The notes beneath the pieces were generated by a model. The model did not search any database, was not told the DNA's origin, and worked only from the letters and a program-made list of their open reading frames with translations. Below are positions 10,578 through 21,388 of a DNA stretch of 64,000 nt, in pieces. This DNA is from Echria macrotheca. Its lineage: Eukaryota > Ascomycota > Sordariomycetes > Sordariales > Schizotheciaceae. The DNA lies in NCBI GenBank assembly GCA_030411725.1, contig MU839840.1, forward strand, positions 186,001-250,000, given 5' to 3'. The position numbers were made by a program, and so were the translations under genes. Every line of letters begins with the position of its first letter. The first letter of the stretch is position 1.

Positions 10578-11602
10578 CGCCGCTTTGAGACATGAGAGGT
10601 GGAATTTGCGACTTCAGTTGTTCCAGTCCGGAGCGTAGTATGTTGATAAGCGAACGATGGAGTTGATCCTGGCTCATCCTCAGGCGGTGACGTTCTCTTG
10701 GGTCGCGGTTGCTGCTTGACGTGGTTGCCTGAGGCACATACTTCCAGCTTTCTCCCCATGCCATTGCCATTTCTGGGGAGGATTTAAGTCCAATAGACTT
10801 AATGGACGACAAGAAGAGCACATGACTGGTCTCTCGAGATCTGTTGCCCTTACGTGTAAAGTGATGCTCGAGAGGTCAGAAATATTGGTGGAAAGAGATA
10901 CTTGCGGGGGAGAAAACCCGGCAAGGGGCCCGCAGCCCTGAAAAAATGAGGAAAAAATGAGGACTAGCTGATCGCTCCTTCCTATCCTTTGTACAAACTT
11001 TCCCTGATCAAAAATAACTTGAAAGATACCTTTTTAGGTACGCGGTAGATACCTCACCTTGTCAGACGCTGTTCCCTTCTAAAGGTCAGCTATGCAGACG
11101 CCCGATGAATTGAAAACTTTGATCTTCCTCTACCACACAGTGCAGGTATACCTCCTCCCAACGACGACGCCGTTTCATTCCGATTCGGATGGCTCTGTCG
11201 CATCTGCAGGTGTCCTTGACGCAAACAAGCAGGTGACGCAAACCGCGGATCGAATCGGAAATTGGCAACGTGGTGCCGTTCAAGCACTCGGTGAGTGAAA
11301 CCGGTTAGTTTTCGAAAGCTGGGGTAAACGGGGCAAACCGCCGTCACAACGCCGAAAGCTTTTCGCTACCATCCTGTTGAATTACCTCAGAGCCATTGGC
11401 TGGCAACGGGCGAGGTGGTAGCGTAGGGTGTGATTGCCGGTCTGCTCCGCCCCCGGAAAAACGAGGAGGGGGGTAAATGGACGAAATCCTTCTGCGTGGG
11501 TTGACCAATCTCCGTTGTCGCCATGGGTTGCGGGACGGCGTCAATGGTCACGAAGGTGACAGAGTAAAACCGCGAGTTTGCCCGACTGTCCGCCAAGACA
11601 TC
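10578..11602. other. intergenic, no gene supported
   Basis: About 1 kb with only short frames and no recognisable product. The end of the stretch is the promoter of the small protein gene at 11751. Confidence 0.5.
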
Positions 11603-11610
11603 TATAAAAG
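11603..11610 (+). promoter_or_regulatory. TATA box
   Basis: TATAAAAG, 141 bases upstream of the ATG at 11751, at the same spacing as TATA boxes of other genes in the window. Confidence 0.5.
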
Positions 11611-11750
11611 CTCACAGTACCGTCTTATATCCATGGCTGCCTTGTGTGCGGACTTCTGCTCATTTACACTAGTACTTCCACATCCTACTGTTTGAACCAA
11701 ACCCTTATTACCTGCCTAAGGTATACAGAGGAAAGAAGCACGCTAGGAAA

Positions 11751-12119
11751 ATGTTCAACATCCTGAAGAAAGATAAGCCCGCCACCGACGGCGCCGCCGA
11801 CAAGGCCCCCAAAAAGGGCTTGTACCAGCGCTTCCAGGAAGCAAAAAACCGCCCTATCTCCGACGAAGAGGTGCGCAAGTACACCGGCCGGAGCAAGGAC
11901 GAGATCATCGAGTGGGGCAAGACTCGCGAAGGCGTCGCCGGCAACCAGGCCGCTGGCAGCCTCACGGCCGGCGGCCACTCGGGCTTTGGCACCGCGGCTG
12001 GCGCCGGCGAAGGGCTGGGCGGATGGGGACCGGGTGCAAATGCGCGGCTCAAGTTTCCGCCTACACCGGCAGGAGCCAAGAAGACCGAGCCAAAGGAATT
12101 GGAGACGGACGACGATTGA
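11751..12119 (+). CDS. small conserved hypothetical protein (122 aa)
   Basis: Single-exon gene with strong C/G third positions. The product is basic at the N-terminus (MFNILKKDKPA) and has a charged helical middle (ISDEEVRKYTGRSKDEIIEW). A Gly/Ala-rich low-complexity segment follows, then an acidic tail ending ELETDDD. No signal peptide or membrane segment is seen. It looks like a small soluble cytosolic protein, but I do not recognise a function. A TATA box lies upstream. A 35-bp motif also found behind the xylanase gene lies about 165 bases downstream. Confidence 0.75.
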   Translation: MFNILKKDKPATDGAADKAPKKGLYQRFQEAKNRPISDEEVRKYTGRSKDEIIEWGKTREGVAGNQAAGSLTAGGHSGFGTAAGAGEGLGGWGPGANARLKFPPTPAGAKKTEPKELETDDD

Positions 12120-12282
12120 TGATTGATGATGGGGCTTGACCTAGTCTGGGAGGTATTGTTCTGCTTGTGTATTTAGCAGGTCGTTCGGCAGGGTTTGTTA
12201 TTACTGTGCTATGTGACGAATCTGGGCTCACCACTTTTCCTTTTGAGACCTTTTTGCATCTTAAACAAGTGATGTTGCTCAT

Positions 12283-12317
12283 CCTGGCTCAAGCTCGGCT
12301 CAGTCCCTGCTCAGGAT
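12283..12317 (+). repeat. dispersed 35-bp motif, copy 1
   Basis: Begins CCTGGCTCAAGCT and ends CTGCTCAGGAT. It matches 33519-33553 at 32 of 35 positions in the same orientation. Both copies lie about 165-215 bases downstream of a stop codon. Confidence 0.6.
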
Positions 12318-12797
12318 TTCCTCCGGCTAGCTCACCAATACTGACGCCGATTAACACCTACGTATGTGTATTACATATTACAAGGGATATCTGTAATCTG
12401 TGAGATATATTCCCGGGTGATTGCTCCAATTGGAGGCGACAGGAGGGTGACACGGCGGTCTAGACTCGAGATGCACATTCACCCGATTATCGGGTCGGGA
12501 GCATGTTCGACCTATGCAGCGAGATGCAGTATCGCCGTAGCAGCATATCAGCCCGGGATTATTACCTATGCAATGGGCAGAATGTACTGTGACAGAGGGA
12601 ATGTAGCCCGAGAGAGAAAAGGGGGGGAAACTATGCAACTGATTGAGTCCTATGTTTTATTGAAAAGAATGTATCTATCTGCCCATTGATAGACCACAGC
12701 CAGCACGCACCGTTAACAAAGGTAACCCATCTCTCTGAATGAACGACTTTGGTGAGTTTCATGACAAAATAACACCCATCTCGCAATGAAAACACAT
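12318..12797. other. intergenic spacer
   Basis: No gene recognised; 3' flank of the secreted peptide gene on the minus strand. Confidence 0.5.
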
Positions 12798-13311
12798 CTA
12801 AAGGTCTTCATCCTCCTTCTTGCAGCAGGTCCAGCAGGGACCCTCTTCATCGCCCTGGTATTTATGTGTCAGTGCGAATTACAGCTCCTCCCATCGGTGA
12901 TACCCATCCATGGGTACTGAAATATATTGGAGGAGACTTACGAAATTGTGGGAAACCTGGAGAAAAAACCACATTAGCAGTGAATACAGACGGTTACGAG
13001 TAAAAGTGAAGAAAGGAAAGACATACCCAGCCCTCGGGACAAGTGGGTGACTCAGGCCAGCACACCTTCAAACAGATACCAGGTCCGATGTGGCTGCCAT
13101 GGGTCTTGCGCGGTTCCTGCGAGACGTGGACATGAACGCTAAAAGCCTGCGATTAGTTCAACTAGCAGGTGGCACTCAGGAGAAGAGAGACTTGCGTGAA
13201 ATCGCCATGGTCGCCGGTGACCTTGACAACTTCATGCTTCTTGTTGGTCGTCAGGGACCAGGGCAAAGCAGCGATGCCGGTGGCGAAGGCGATGATCGGG
13301 GCGAACTTCAT
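12798..13311 (-). CDS. small secreted cysteine-rich protein (99 aa)
   Basis: Four exons: 13311-13196, 13138-13027, 12956-12942, 12854-12798, totalling 300 nt with consistent phases. The N-terminus MKFAPIIAFATGIAALP is a plausible signal peptide. The mature part contains VHVHVSQEPRKTHG and six cysteines in two groups (CLKVCW...TCPEGW and PCWTCC), with an acidic C-terminus. Intron 1 (57 nt) has a GC donor (GCAAGT) with a CTAAT branch and TTTTAG acceptor; no GT donor maintains the frame. Exon 3 is only 15 nt and encodes VSHNF. The frames between exons contain stops, so splicing is required. Size, export signal and cysteine content fit the small secreted protein/effector-like class; role unknown. 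Confidence 0.75.
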
Positions 13312-13411
13312 CTTTCTGGCTGTACTAGGACCAAGGATTAGACTGTTTGGAAATTTGTGATGGAAGGATGAATGGATAGAGGGACGATTGGGGACTGGAA
13401 GAGCAGATGGA

Positions 13412-13420
13412 CTTTTATAT
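13412..13420 (-). promoter_or_regulatory. TATA box of the secreted peptide gene
   Basis: Reads ATATAAAAG on the minus strand, about 100 bases upstream of the ATG at 13311. A strong TATA box and a small secreted product suggest regulated, high-level expression. Confidence 0.6.
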
Positions 13421-15221
13421 CCTGAATCTTACACTCTTCCAGACAACATAACCCCGGGGCTGGGAGACATGTCACATCAACCCCGATCGACGAGTCCAGT
13501 TACACCATCGATCGCAACATCCTCGTGGGGAGTTACAACAGCAGGCATCCGGAACAAAGTCATCGGATTCGATTGATTTGCTAATTGGATGCTGAGATCC
13601 GTGAAGAACAGAGTCTCTCTATGGTCCCGGTCTGAAACGGCGGGTGCAGGTTCATCCCGGGCCGGACAGATCTACAGACATCTCATGACGAGACCCTGGG
13701 GTATCTCTCCACCACCGAAATATGCCGGCTTTGCCTGAATACCCCGGTATTGAATTTAGGGATGTCCATAAGTTGTCATGTGTCGCCACACTTGAGCGGA
13801 AGAGTCCATGATAAGCCTAGCTGTGGTAACTCTTCAGAGGAAGCCAAGACCGCCTCCCTACCTAGGTAAGGTACCTTACCTTTGGATTCCAATCTTTGTC
13901 CAACCGGCACCCAACAACACACGTTCAACATTGACCAATTAATATTCCCGCGTAACTGAGTCGATCAGGGTGGTGCTACCGCCCCGGAACCTGTACGCCA
14001 TCCTTGGTTGTACAGAGTGAGACCAGGTTAGCGTGCGGGGCCGATCGAGCAGAACTATGATCTGCAGATATTTGGGTTAATTCTGCATGGCCCTTTTGTG
14101 ACCGTTGGATGAGGTACGCGTAGACCTAAATCACTGCGAAGGAGGTACACCTAGGTGCTTACGGCGTGCATTATTAGCTACCAGCGTTTGTGAAGACGGG
14201 CCTACTATCGACTCCAACAGAGATGTAATCGCACTCAAATCGTTTAGACAAAGAAAGAGGCGTATCCCCAAAGAAAGGAAGCATATTCCTCCCCAAAGCT
14301 GCGCGTTATGTGGCGATAGGTGCCTCACTTGGAGCTATCTCCATTCCGTTTAGCCTCCACAAACATAGACTATATCGGAGATTAGAGACAAGAGAACAGT
14401 ATTTCTGCTTACTCGAGGTCAAACAATAGACGAGAAGAAATAGCCTTCGAAAAATAGACTTCAAACAAGAGGATGATGCCTTTCAGGACGAACAAAGCAT
14501 TATCCTAACCCCTTTGTGTACCACACTCGCCACCACTACACTCTCGATTGTGCTGAAGGAACAATGAACGAACAGACTGAACCTTCGTCAAATGGGAGAG
14601 TACGTAATACCGCCAACGGAAAAACCCAATCACTGCAATTTCCAGCCCGCGCGAAGCCTTGCTGCATTGCCAAGACTTACTTTAAGAGGATTTCCCACAG
14701 CTCTGCTTCACCTCCCTCCCCTCTGCACCTTTGGCGCGAGGCAAGGCAAGTGGATGGTGGCAAAACTTATAGACAGTGGAAGTGCGAAAGCTGGTCCTGC
14801 CTGTGCGTCTTTCGGGGGAGACTGTTCCTTCGTTTGAACCTGTCGCGGGAGATCGTATTGCCTGTCGAGTCGTCTCTTAAATTCTCGACCGCTGGGTTTG
14901 ATTGAGAACGCCACTCTCTGCTTAGAATCCGTTCTGCAGTGTGTTCGCAACGCGAGGATAGTGGTATCGGATTCCTCGTATATCCCGCCGGCGCTCGGCA
15001 TTTAGCAAACCCTCGACTGCAATCCACAGGGCATGGTGTAATGTTGTGATAAATGCTAACGGCGGTCGGTCGGTAATAAATAAATTCCAAAATCCTACTA
15101 CTCGAATGCTTGGAATCCCCGATCTGCGACGTCCGGCCGAAGTTCCGGATGCGCTAGCATCTTCCGAGTCCGGCGCCGGGCTGTGAGTGGAGGGCCCGGG
15201 AAGCCCCGGATCCGTCTAGCG
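13421..15221. other. long intergenic region with palindromes
   Basis: About 1.8 kb with no supported gene. It contains an 18-bp perfect palindrome at 13864-13881 and an AT-rich stretch around 14340-14480 that looks like degraded repeat DNA. Short frames here show no protein-like composition. Confidence 0.45.
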
Positions 15222-15259
15222 AAAAATCACTGCAATTTTGGCCTCGGTGGAGGGGATGA
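15222..15259 (+). repeat. tandem-like 38-bp repeat, copy 1
   Basis: AAAAATCACTGCAATTTTGG plus 18 more bases, repeated at 15307-15344 with 36 of 38 matches; spacing is 85 bases. Confidence 0.7.
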
Positions 15260-15306
15260 AGACGCTGCCTTCCGGGTAAGTTCGCCTCGGGGACGGATCT
15301 CGGTCA

Positions 15307-15344
15307 AAAAATCACTGCAATTTTGGCCTCGGCGGAGGGGACGA
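15307..15344 (+). repeat. tandem-like 38-bp repeat, copy 2
   Basis: Second copy; the only differences from copy 1 are two T-to-C positions. Both copies are preceded by a CGGATC sequence. Confidence 0.7.
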
Positions 15345-15756
15345 TGACCCTGCTGATCCTGAGTGGTTGTTAAGGACCAAACAGCTTGATCCCCCTCAGC
15401 AGGGCAGGTGTACGGAATAACAGTGGCAAGAGCTAATATTTGGAAATGCCCAACCAGCCGAACTCGTCTTTCGTGCAGAAATATCTTCTTTGTTCGTGTC
15501 TATGGACAGATGAGTTGATAAATCCTTGGGATGTTAACAGTTAACTAGGCCCAACACAATGCGTAGAAAGCCTGGCCAATCACGGGCCCGCCTTGACAGG
15601 GGTCCCCTCCTCCACCCAGCTCACCGAGCGCCGCGCATCAGCTTCGGACTCTTTCCACCCGTCCTCCGAATCTCACCTCGCGACTTTTCCTCCTCGACCT
15701 CAACATTCTCATCACAACAGTCCACGACCTCAATTCCTCACCCCAAATCCCTCAAA

Positions 15757-16456
15757 ATGACCCAATACAACAGATCCTTCAAAAACCACATCTGGCTAGT
15801 CTGGGCCCTCCTCCAGCTCCCGATAATCCTCTGTCCGTCCCCCCATCCCCCGCAATATCCCCCAACAACCACACTCTATACGGTGGGTAACCTAACCTAA
15901 CAAAAAAAAACGCAGTCATCGACGGCCTCGATTTCCTCCCCCCCTCTCTGTACCTCCCCGCCACAAGCCCGCTGCACGTCTTCCACGCCCTCAAAGCAGA
16001 CTACATAGCCCAGCACAACGACCCGATAGCGCAATGGTCGCCCGCGACGGCCGCAGGCCACGACAGCTGGATGGGCCTTTTCGTCTATGCCGAGCTCGTC
16101 CTGTCCCTTCCCATCCTGCTGTTCACCGTGTACCGGCTGTGCGTCCAGCGGAGGGGGACCTCTGGCGCGCACGAGCTCGCGCTGCTGGTGTATGCTTTCG
16201 AGACGGCCTTCACCACGCTCACGTGCATCCATGATACGCTGTACTGGGACCCGCAGGTGTATTCTGTCGAGGCGAGGAAGACGCTCGTGGTGAATATGTA
16301 TTCTCCTTGGCTTATTGTTCGTAAGTTCATCTGGTCCACTTCGTGTATGTGTGTGCTGACAACATAGCGTCCATCATGTTCATCGACATGGCGTCCCGCA
16401 TCCTCGGCCGGATCAGGGTCGCCGATGCAGCGGTGGAGACCAAAAAGACAAACTAA
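15757..16456 (+). CDS. EXPERA/TMEM97-like membrane protein (189 aa)
   Basis: Exons 15757-15832, 15916-16320, 16368-16456. The product has an N-terminal membrane span (HIWLVWALLQLPIILF) ending in IDGLDFLPPSLY. It then has ATSPLHVFHALKADYIAQ, a second span (MGLFVYAELVLSLPILLFTV), a third (LALLVYAFETAFTTLTCIHD) and a final span through SPWLIVPSIMFIDMA. The four-span layout with early Asp, a DP(I) motif and length near 180 aa matches the EXPERA family (TMEM97/sigma-2 receptor, related to the EBP sterol isomerase). Family members are ER proteins linked to sterol and cholesterol handling. The exact role in fungi is not established. The last residues ETKKTN could serve as an ER-retention-like lysine tail (inference). 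Confidence 0.8.
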
Positions 16457-16536
16457 CTCAGAGACAAAAATTGGATATGAACTGGGTAAATATAAGACCA
16501 TTTATGCCCCAACTCCATAGTGTACAATGTCCAGGT

Positions 16537-17478
16537 TTAATCCACCGCCCGCTTTTGATACCCCCATCCGTTCCCTATCCCATACCCTCCCAGCGGCGTC
16601 GCCCCGCCCATCCCCCTCCCGCGCATCCGCCGCGGCAGCACCGACCCAAAGAAATACACAGCCGACACCACCACGCCCGCGCCAAACGACAGCATGCTAT
16701 AAAACACGGTGCTCGCGTAGATATGCCCGCCCATGCCCGACCACTCGACCTTGCCCTCCACCCGCGGCAGCGCCGGCGTAGGGAACCACCTGACACTAAA
16801 GCTCAGCGGCAGCGGATCCCCAATGACCAGCCGCCGCGTCGCGCCGCCCTCCATATGCGTCAGCGGACTGGTACTGTACGCCGTCGCGCTATCCAAGACA
16901 CCGCTGTCGTGCGGATGAATATGATGCTTGGGCGTGCTGTGCAGCAGCACGTTCATGTGCGTGCTGATGTGCATGTGGCTCAGCTGGAGCGTGCCGGCGA
17001 GCGCAAACACGAGCGGTATGTATTCCGTGCGCGGCGGCGCCTCGCCGACCACCTCGGTGTGCGTGACGGGGGGGCGCGAGGGCAGGCGGCACGACAGCGG
17101 GGCGTCCGAGTGGATGTAGAACTCGAGCAGGTGGAAAAAGGGGTCGCTGACCATGGCGATGGTGCAGTTCTGCTCGCCCTCGACGCCGTACTGGAACTCG
17201 AGCGGGGCGTTGGTCTCGTTGCAGACTGGGAAGGGGATCCATTGGATTTCGTGCGCCGCGTTCTCAATGTGTTCGCCCGTTTCTCTGTGCAAAGAAAATA
17301 ATTAGTGGGGAGTGGTAATTCCCGGGGAAGTGTTTGCGTACGAGCTTCGGTTCATGCACTCGACGCGGATCGGGGCGCCGTAGTGGTACGAGGGCAGCGC
17401 CGTCTCGTGCGCGCAGACGAAGCCGAAGCTCAGCACCGCCACGAGCACGAAAAGCAGCGGCTGCGGCACGACGGCCAT
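16537..17478 (-). CDS. secretory-pathway type I membrane protein (294 aa)
   Basis: Two exons: 17478-17342 and 17284-16537, joined in phase 2 by a 57-nt intron (GTACGC...CACAG). The N-terminus has a signal peptide ending near VCAHE. A luminal domain follows with cysteines (RVECMNRS, FPVCNET, QNCTIAM, LSCRLPSRPP) and histidine-rich motifs (SHMHISTHMN, TPKHHIHPHD). Near the C-terminus lies one hydrophobic span (VFYSMLSFGAGVVVSAVYFF) and a short basic Gly-rich tail. I do not recognise a named family. The layout indicates an ER, Golgi or cell-surface glycoprotein. The 3' ends of this gene and the EXPERA gene are only 80 bases apart (convergent). Confidence 0.75.
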
Positions 17479-19297
17479 TTCGTCGGGCTAATTGGTTTCA
17501 GCGGAGGAATTTCCGTTGCGCGCTGCGCATCGTACGGGTGGCCCAGACGCCGGCGCCGACTCGGTCGATTTGTTGGCGATGCCGTGGTCCTTGGAGCTTT
17601 GGTGGAAGAGGCGAGCTCCAACGTGGCATGTGAGTGGGAATGCATGCTTAGTCATCGCTCGCTGTCCCCTTACCCATGCCAAGATTTTGCCCAGCCAACT
17701 CAACGCCAACGTCGAACCTCCGAATGAACTGAATTGATCAGATGAAATCCCCGGGAACGGGTGAAATCATTCCTGCTGCACCCATTTCTAGCCTTCGACT
17801 TGTCGATAATTCTCCATACTCCGTCCTCGCCTACGTTAAGGGTCGACGGGCTTTGGTCGGCCCGAGGGACCCCGATCGGTCGGCCACTTCTTCAACCCCG
17901 TACTCCAAAACCCGATACTTTTCGGAATGCAACGACACGGGCAAAATTTGTGACCAGCGCTTCCACTCTGTTACAGTCTACTCTGATGGAACATTAATAC
18001 TAGATCTGCAGGACCAGCATTCGGCACCAGCCAAGGCATATTCCGGGTCGGCATCCGCATACATCTCAACCGCTTCATGAAGTCGAGGCACTGCTGGCCT
18101 TTGTCAAAAATTTGTAATGGTCCGTCCACCAAGATTCAGGCGGCCGAGTGCCTGAGACATCCCGCTGCATCCGCGTCGACCAATACGCGTACCCGGAAGA
18201 CGCCGTAGCTTCCGCTCAATTGGCTTCTTGCAGGGCTGACCGCTAACTCACCCCGGTGTCGCAGTTTTTGGCGCCTGAATGTCACCTCGCTCGCGCATGG
18301 CATTGCGCCATTGTGTAACCACGGATTTCCTGGCATGCTGCCATTCCTAGACGACGGCAAAGTGTCTGGACCTTTTGTCCAAACCTCGTTTGGCCACGTT
18401 TACAGCCCTCGAAGCATGGTCCTTGCATGGCAGATCAGGACCCTTGCTGATTGTAGGGCTCGAGAATAAAGGGATCGCGAATTGAGACTCAAGGAGGGGA
18501 GAGTTTTGCCCTTTGGTGCGACGTGTGCTTGTGGCGGGTCCTCTGATAGGCGCGGTAGCCGCACAATTTAGACAGCTCGGAGGGTATCCGGGCACGATAC
18601 CCGTCTGCGTCCGGGTTCTGGAACCGAAAAGGAGTGGGGGACTGGTAAGTGCCGCCTGCCGTGTGCCGTGCGCTACGAGTAAACTTGAACTCGAATCGAA
18701 GTTGACATGGACCCGCAAGTGGACAGACCGCCGTGCCAGGTGATAGCTCAAATCCTCGTCTATTGCGCCCCTGGCGGGCATGAAACCAGTTCTACATGTG
18801 GCGTTGTGGGTGCCGAGCACTAGGAGAGTGCGGTAACACAAGCATCCTATCACCTCTGGGAAAGACTCTAGGCCATCTGAAGGCAATCTTGATCATGCTC
18901 AACTAAGAGGCGCAGCTCGGTGGACAGAAGCAGAAAGCCCGGATGGAGACGTTCGTTAAATGAGAACAGACAGACACGTCCGTGGATTGTCCGTGGATTG
19001 GAACCTCTTTCGGCCTTGATGTCTTCCATTGGGTGCCGTTTCGGCACCTGCCGGGCACGTCAACCCTGCTTTAACGTCGTCAACAATCCGGCTCGAATCT
19101 GATTGGCTGCAACTATACGAGCTCTCTAGCGCAGATGCCAGCGGGCACGCGTCCTCCGCATGTCAGAATCTCGCTCCACCCATTGGTTATATATCGTACG
19201 GGCAACGTTTGGCGATTGAAGACCACCCGCGGTGTTGCCAGAATCGGGCCTTGAAAACGACGAGAGGACAGGAACTTTGGAGTGACCCCCAAACGCG
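17479..19297. other. 1.8-kb intergenic region
   Basis: No gene supported on either strand. It contains the promoters of the antisense membrane protein and of the Zn2Cys6 gene. A short direct duplication (GTCCGTGGATT twice) lies near 18978-18998. Confidence 0.45.
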
Positions 19298-21133
19298 ATG
19301 TCGTCCTCCACACCATCAGCACCGGCGTCTCGGCAGCAACCCGCATCGGAGCAATCTCAAGTCGAACAGCGGCAACGGGATCCGTACCCGCGTCACCGGC
19401 AGCCGCAGATACGCGCCGGAGCGCTGTTAGGGTCCCGAAGTATTGTGGTCGCTGCGTCGGGCCGGAAGCGCGCCAGTAAACCCAAGGTCCGTACCGGCTG
19501 TGTCACCTGCAAATCGCGCCATGTCCGATGCGACGAACGAAAGCCCCTGTGCCTTCGCTGCGAGAAGGCTCGCATGGAGTGTGCCGGATACGCACCGGTG
19601 CCAGCGACAACCACCCATCAAAGCCGAACTGCCACTGCCCGACACAACCGATCGCTAGATAAAGCTTGTCCTCCTCTGCAGGTTATCCGCCCGGCGCTCG
19701 TACCGTCTTGCTTTGCGGACAAAGACATTACGTATTTCGATTTCTTCCGACATTCGCTGGCGGCCGACCTCTCCGGCTATCTTCATGGCGACTTTTGGTG
19801 TCGTGTGGTGCTAAGCGAGAGCACACGCGACGCATGTGTTCAGCATGGCATCCTCGCCCTCGGTGCACTCTCTCGAGCATTATACTCAGGCAATGGACCA
19901 CCGGCCGTTCTTGCGACGGGGTCCTCGCCGTCGCCCCTTCACCCGCATATCAGCGACGTCGTGAACGAGCATCATAGCGCAGCTATTCACCACCAGAACC
20001 AGGCAATCTCGCTTTGCTTGAAGAGGATACAAGAGGGGCCAAAAGCGATGACTCCCCGCGCGCTACTGATCATCACGCTTCTTCTCGTCGCATACGAATT
20101 CCTCCAGGGAAACATGCAAGGGGCCGACGGACTCCTCGAAACCGGCGTTGGGCTATTGCGGGATACCTTACCCATACTGCGGGAAACAGGAACCAGTAGG
20201 CGGCCGTCCCGTATTGCTGCTGATGACGAGATGCGTGAGATGGACCATATTCTGCCCTATCTGTCGGTTATGAGCGGCTACACAGGTTTTTGCAATTCGC
20301 AGCATCGTCTGTACGAGCGACCCATCAGCTTTCCCGACGAAGACCCTCCTCTCCCGGGTTCCACATCACCAACGAGGCTTCTCTCTGCCTGGGGTCGCTT
20401 CTACACTCGCGCCATCATCTTCCACGTTCAGGCGACCAGGGCTTTGTTTGGTCGAGCATCCGGCGATCTGGGGAAAACGCAGGAGGAACAAGAAAGGTGT
20501 CTAGAGCTGTTGCGACGCTGGCGAGAGGTCGTGATGGATTGCCGAGACCGTTTTGTGTCTTCACGTGACGCGCGAACCCGTCGAGCCATGCGCCTAGTGC
20601 ACATGCAGTACCTGACCATCCTCATCGCCGTGTCGTGCTGCCGGGACAAGACCGATATGCTATACGACCGATACGAAGCAGAGTTCCGCGAGATGCTGCG
20701 GTTGTGCAGCGAGTGCCTCGCAGAACCCGAGCCCGTTTCCAAGATTCGCTTCACATTCGAAGGCGGCAGCATCGCATCGCCTTTGTTCATCATCTTGTGC
20801 AAGTGTCGGAGGCGGGACTTGAGAATGAAGGCCGTGGCGGCATGTCAAAAGGTGTCGTGGCGGGAGGGTGCTTGGGACGGCAAGGCGTTGCTCTGCGGCC
20901 TCGGCTTGGCCATGTTGGAGGAGCAATACCGCGACGAGAGTGGTCATATTCCCGCGTCGGCGCGGTTTGTCTGGAAGGACGTAAAATGGGATCAGCAACA
21001 CAGACAGCTTGTAGCCGAGTATTGGAAGCTCAGGCCAGAAAAGGACGGTACCATTGTATCGCGGCAGCTCACATTAGATGTAGACAGATGGACTACCGAG
21101 GCTTTTGGCGATACGGGAGAGCAGACTTCATGA
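19298..21133 (+). CDS. Zn2Cys6 fungal transcription factor (611 aa)
   Basis: Single-exon gene. The binuclear zinc cluster is seen at residues 68-95 with Cys 68, 71, 78, 85, 88 and 95 (spacing C-x2-C-x6-C-x6-C-x2-C-x6-C). It is preceded by a basic segment (GRKRASKPKVRTG) that contributes to DNA contact and nuclear import. The rest is helical and resembles the fungal transcription-factor regulatory region, including a conserved DFFRHSLAADLSGYL block and the YEFLQGNMQGADGLLETG segment. It is expected to be a nuclear regulator binding CGG-type half-sites. No cluster of co-regulated genes is apparent next to it, so targets are unknown. Confidence 0.9.
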   Translation: MSSSTPSAPASRQQPASEQSQVEQRQRDPYPRHRQPQIRAGALLGSRSIVVAASGRKRASKPKVRTGCVTCKSRHVRCDERKPLCLRCEKARMECAGYAPVPATTTHQSRTATARHNRSLDKACPPLQVIRPALVPSCFADKDITYFDFFRHSLAADLSGYLHGDFWCRVVLSESTRDACVQHGILALGALSRALYSGNGPPAVLATGSSPSPLHPHISDVVNEHHSAAIHHQNQAISLCLKRIQEGPKAMTPRALLIITLLLVAYEFLQGNMQGADGLLETGVGLLRDTLPILRETGTSRRPSRIAADDEMREMDHILPYLSVMSGYTGFCNSQHRLYERPISFPDEDPPLPGSTSPTRLLSAWGRFYTRAIIFHVQATRALFGRASGDLGKTQEEQERCLELLRRWREVVMDCRDRFVSSRDARTRRAMRLVHMQYLTILIAVSCCRDKTDMLYDRYEAEFREMLRLCSECLAEPEPVSKIRFTFEGGSIASPLFIILCKCRRRDLRMKAVAACQKVSWREGAWDGKALLCGLGLAMLEEQYRDESGHIPASARFVWKDVKWDQQHRQLVAEYWKLRPEKDGTIVSRQLTLDVDRWTTEAFGDTGEQTS

Positions 21134-21383
21134 CGGAAAATACAGAGGTTTTCTTGGGCTCGCTGGCAAATGGAAGGAGGGTGTGGCCTGCTTGCAGATA
21201 CGGTCCTTCCACTGCACATATCGATCAAGGGGTCGCACCTACCACGTTGGTCGTCTCAACGCCCACCCGTCTCGACCCACAGATATACCTATGTCTCCAA
21301 CCAAGAACGACTGCCCGTTTTGAGATCGTTACCCACAATCTCGGCCGATTGCCGAGAGCTAGGCAAAAAAAGAGCCCGGTTGC

Positions 21384-21388
21384 AAAAA
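21384..21388 (-). terminator. RNA polymerase III terminator
   Basis: Run of five T on the transcribed strand directly after the tRNA 3' end. Confidence 0.7.

Noticed and set aside
16471..17301. 276-codon plus-strand frame, Arg/His-rich
   Set aside because: Antisense of the signal-peptide membrane protein; composition typical of an opposite-strand shadow.
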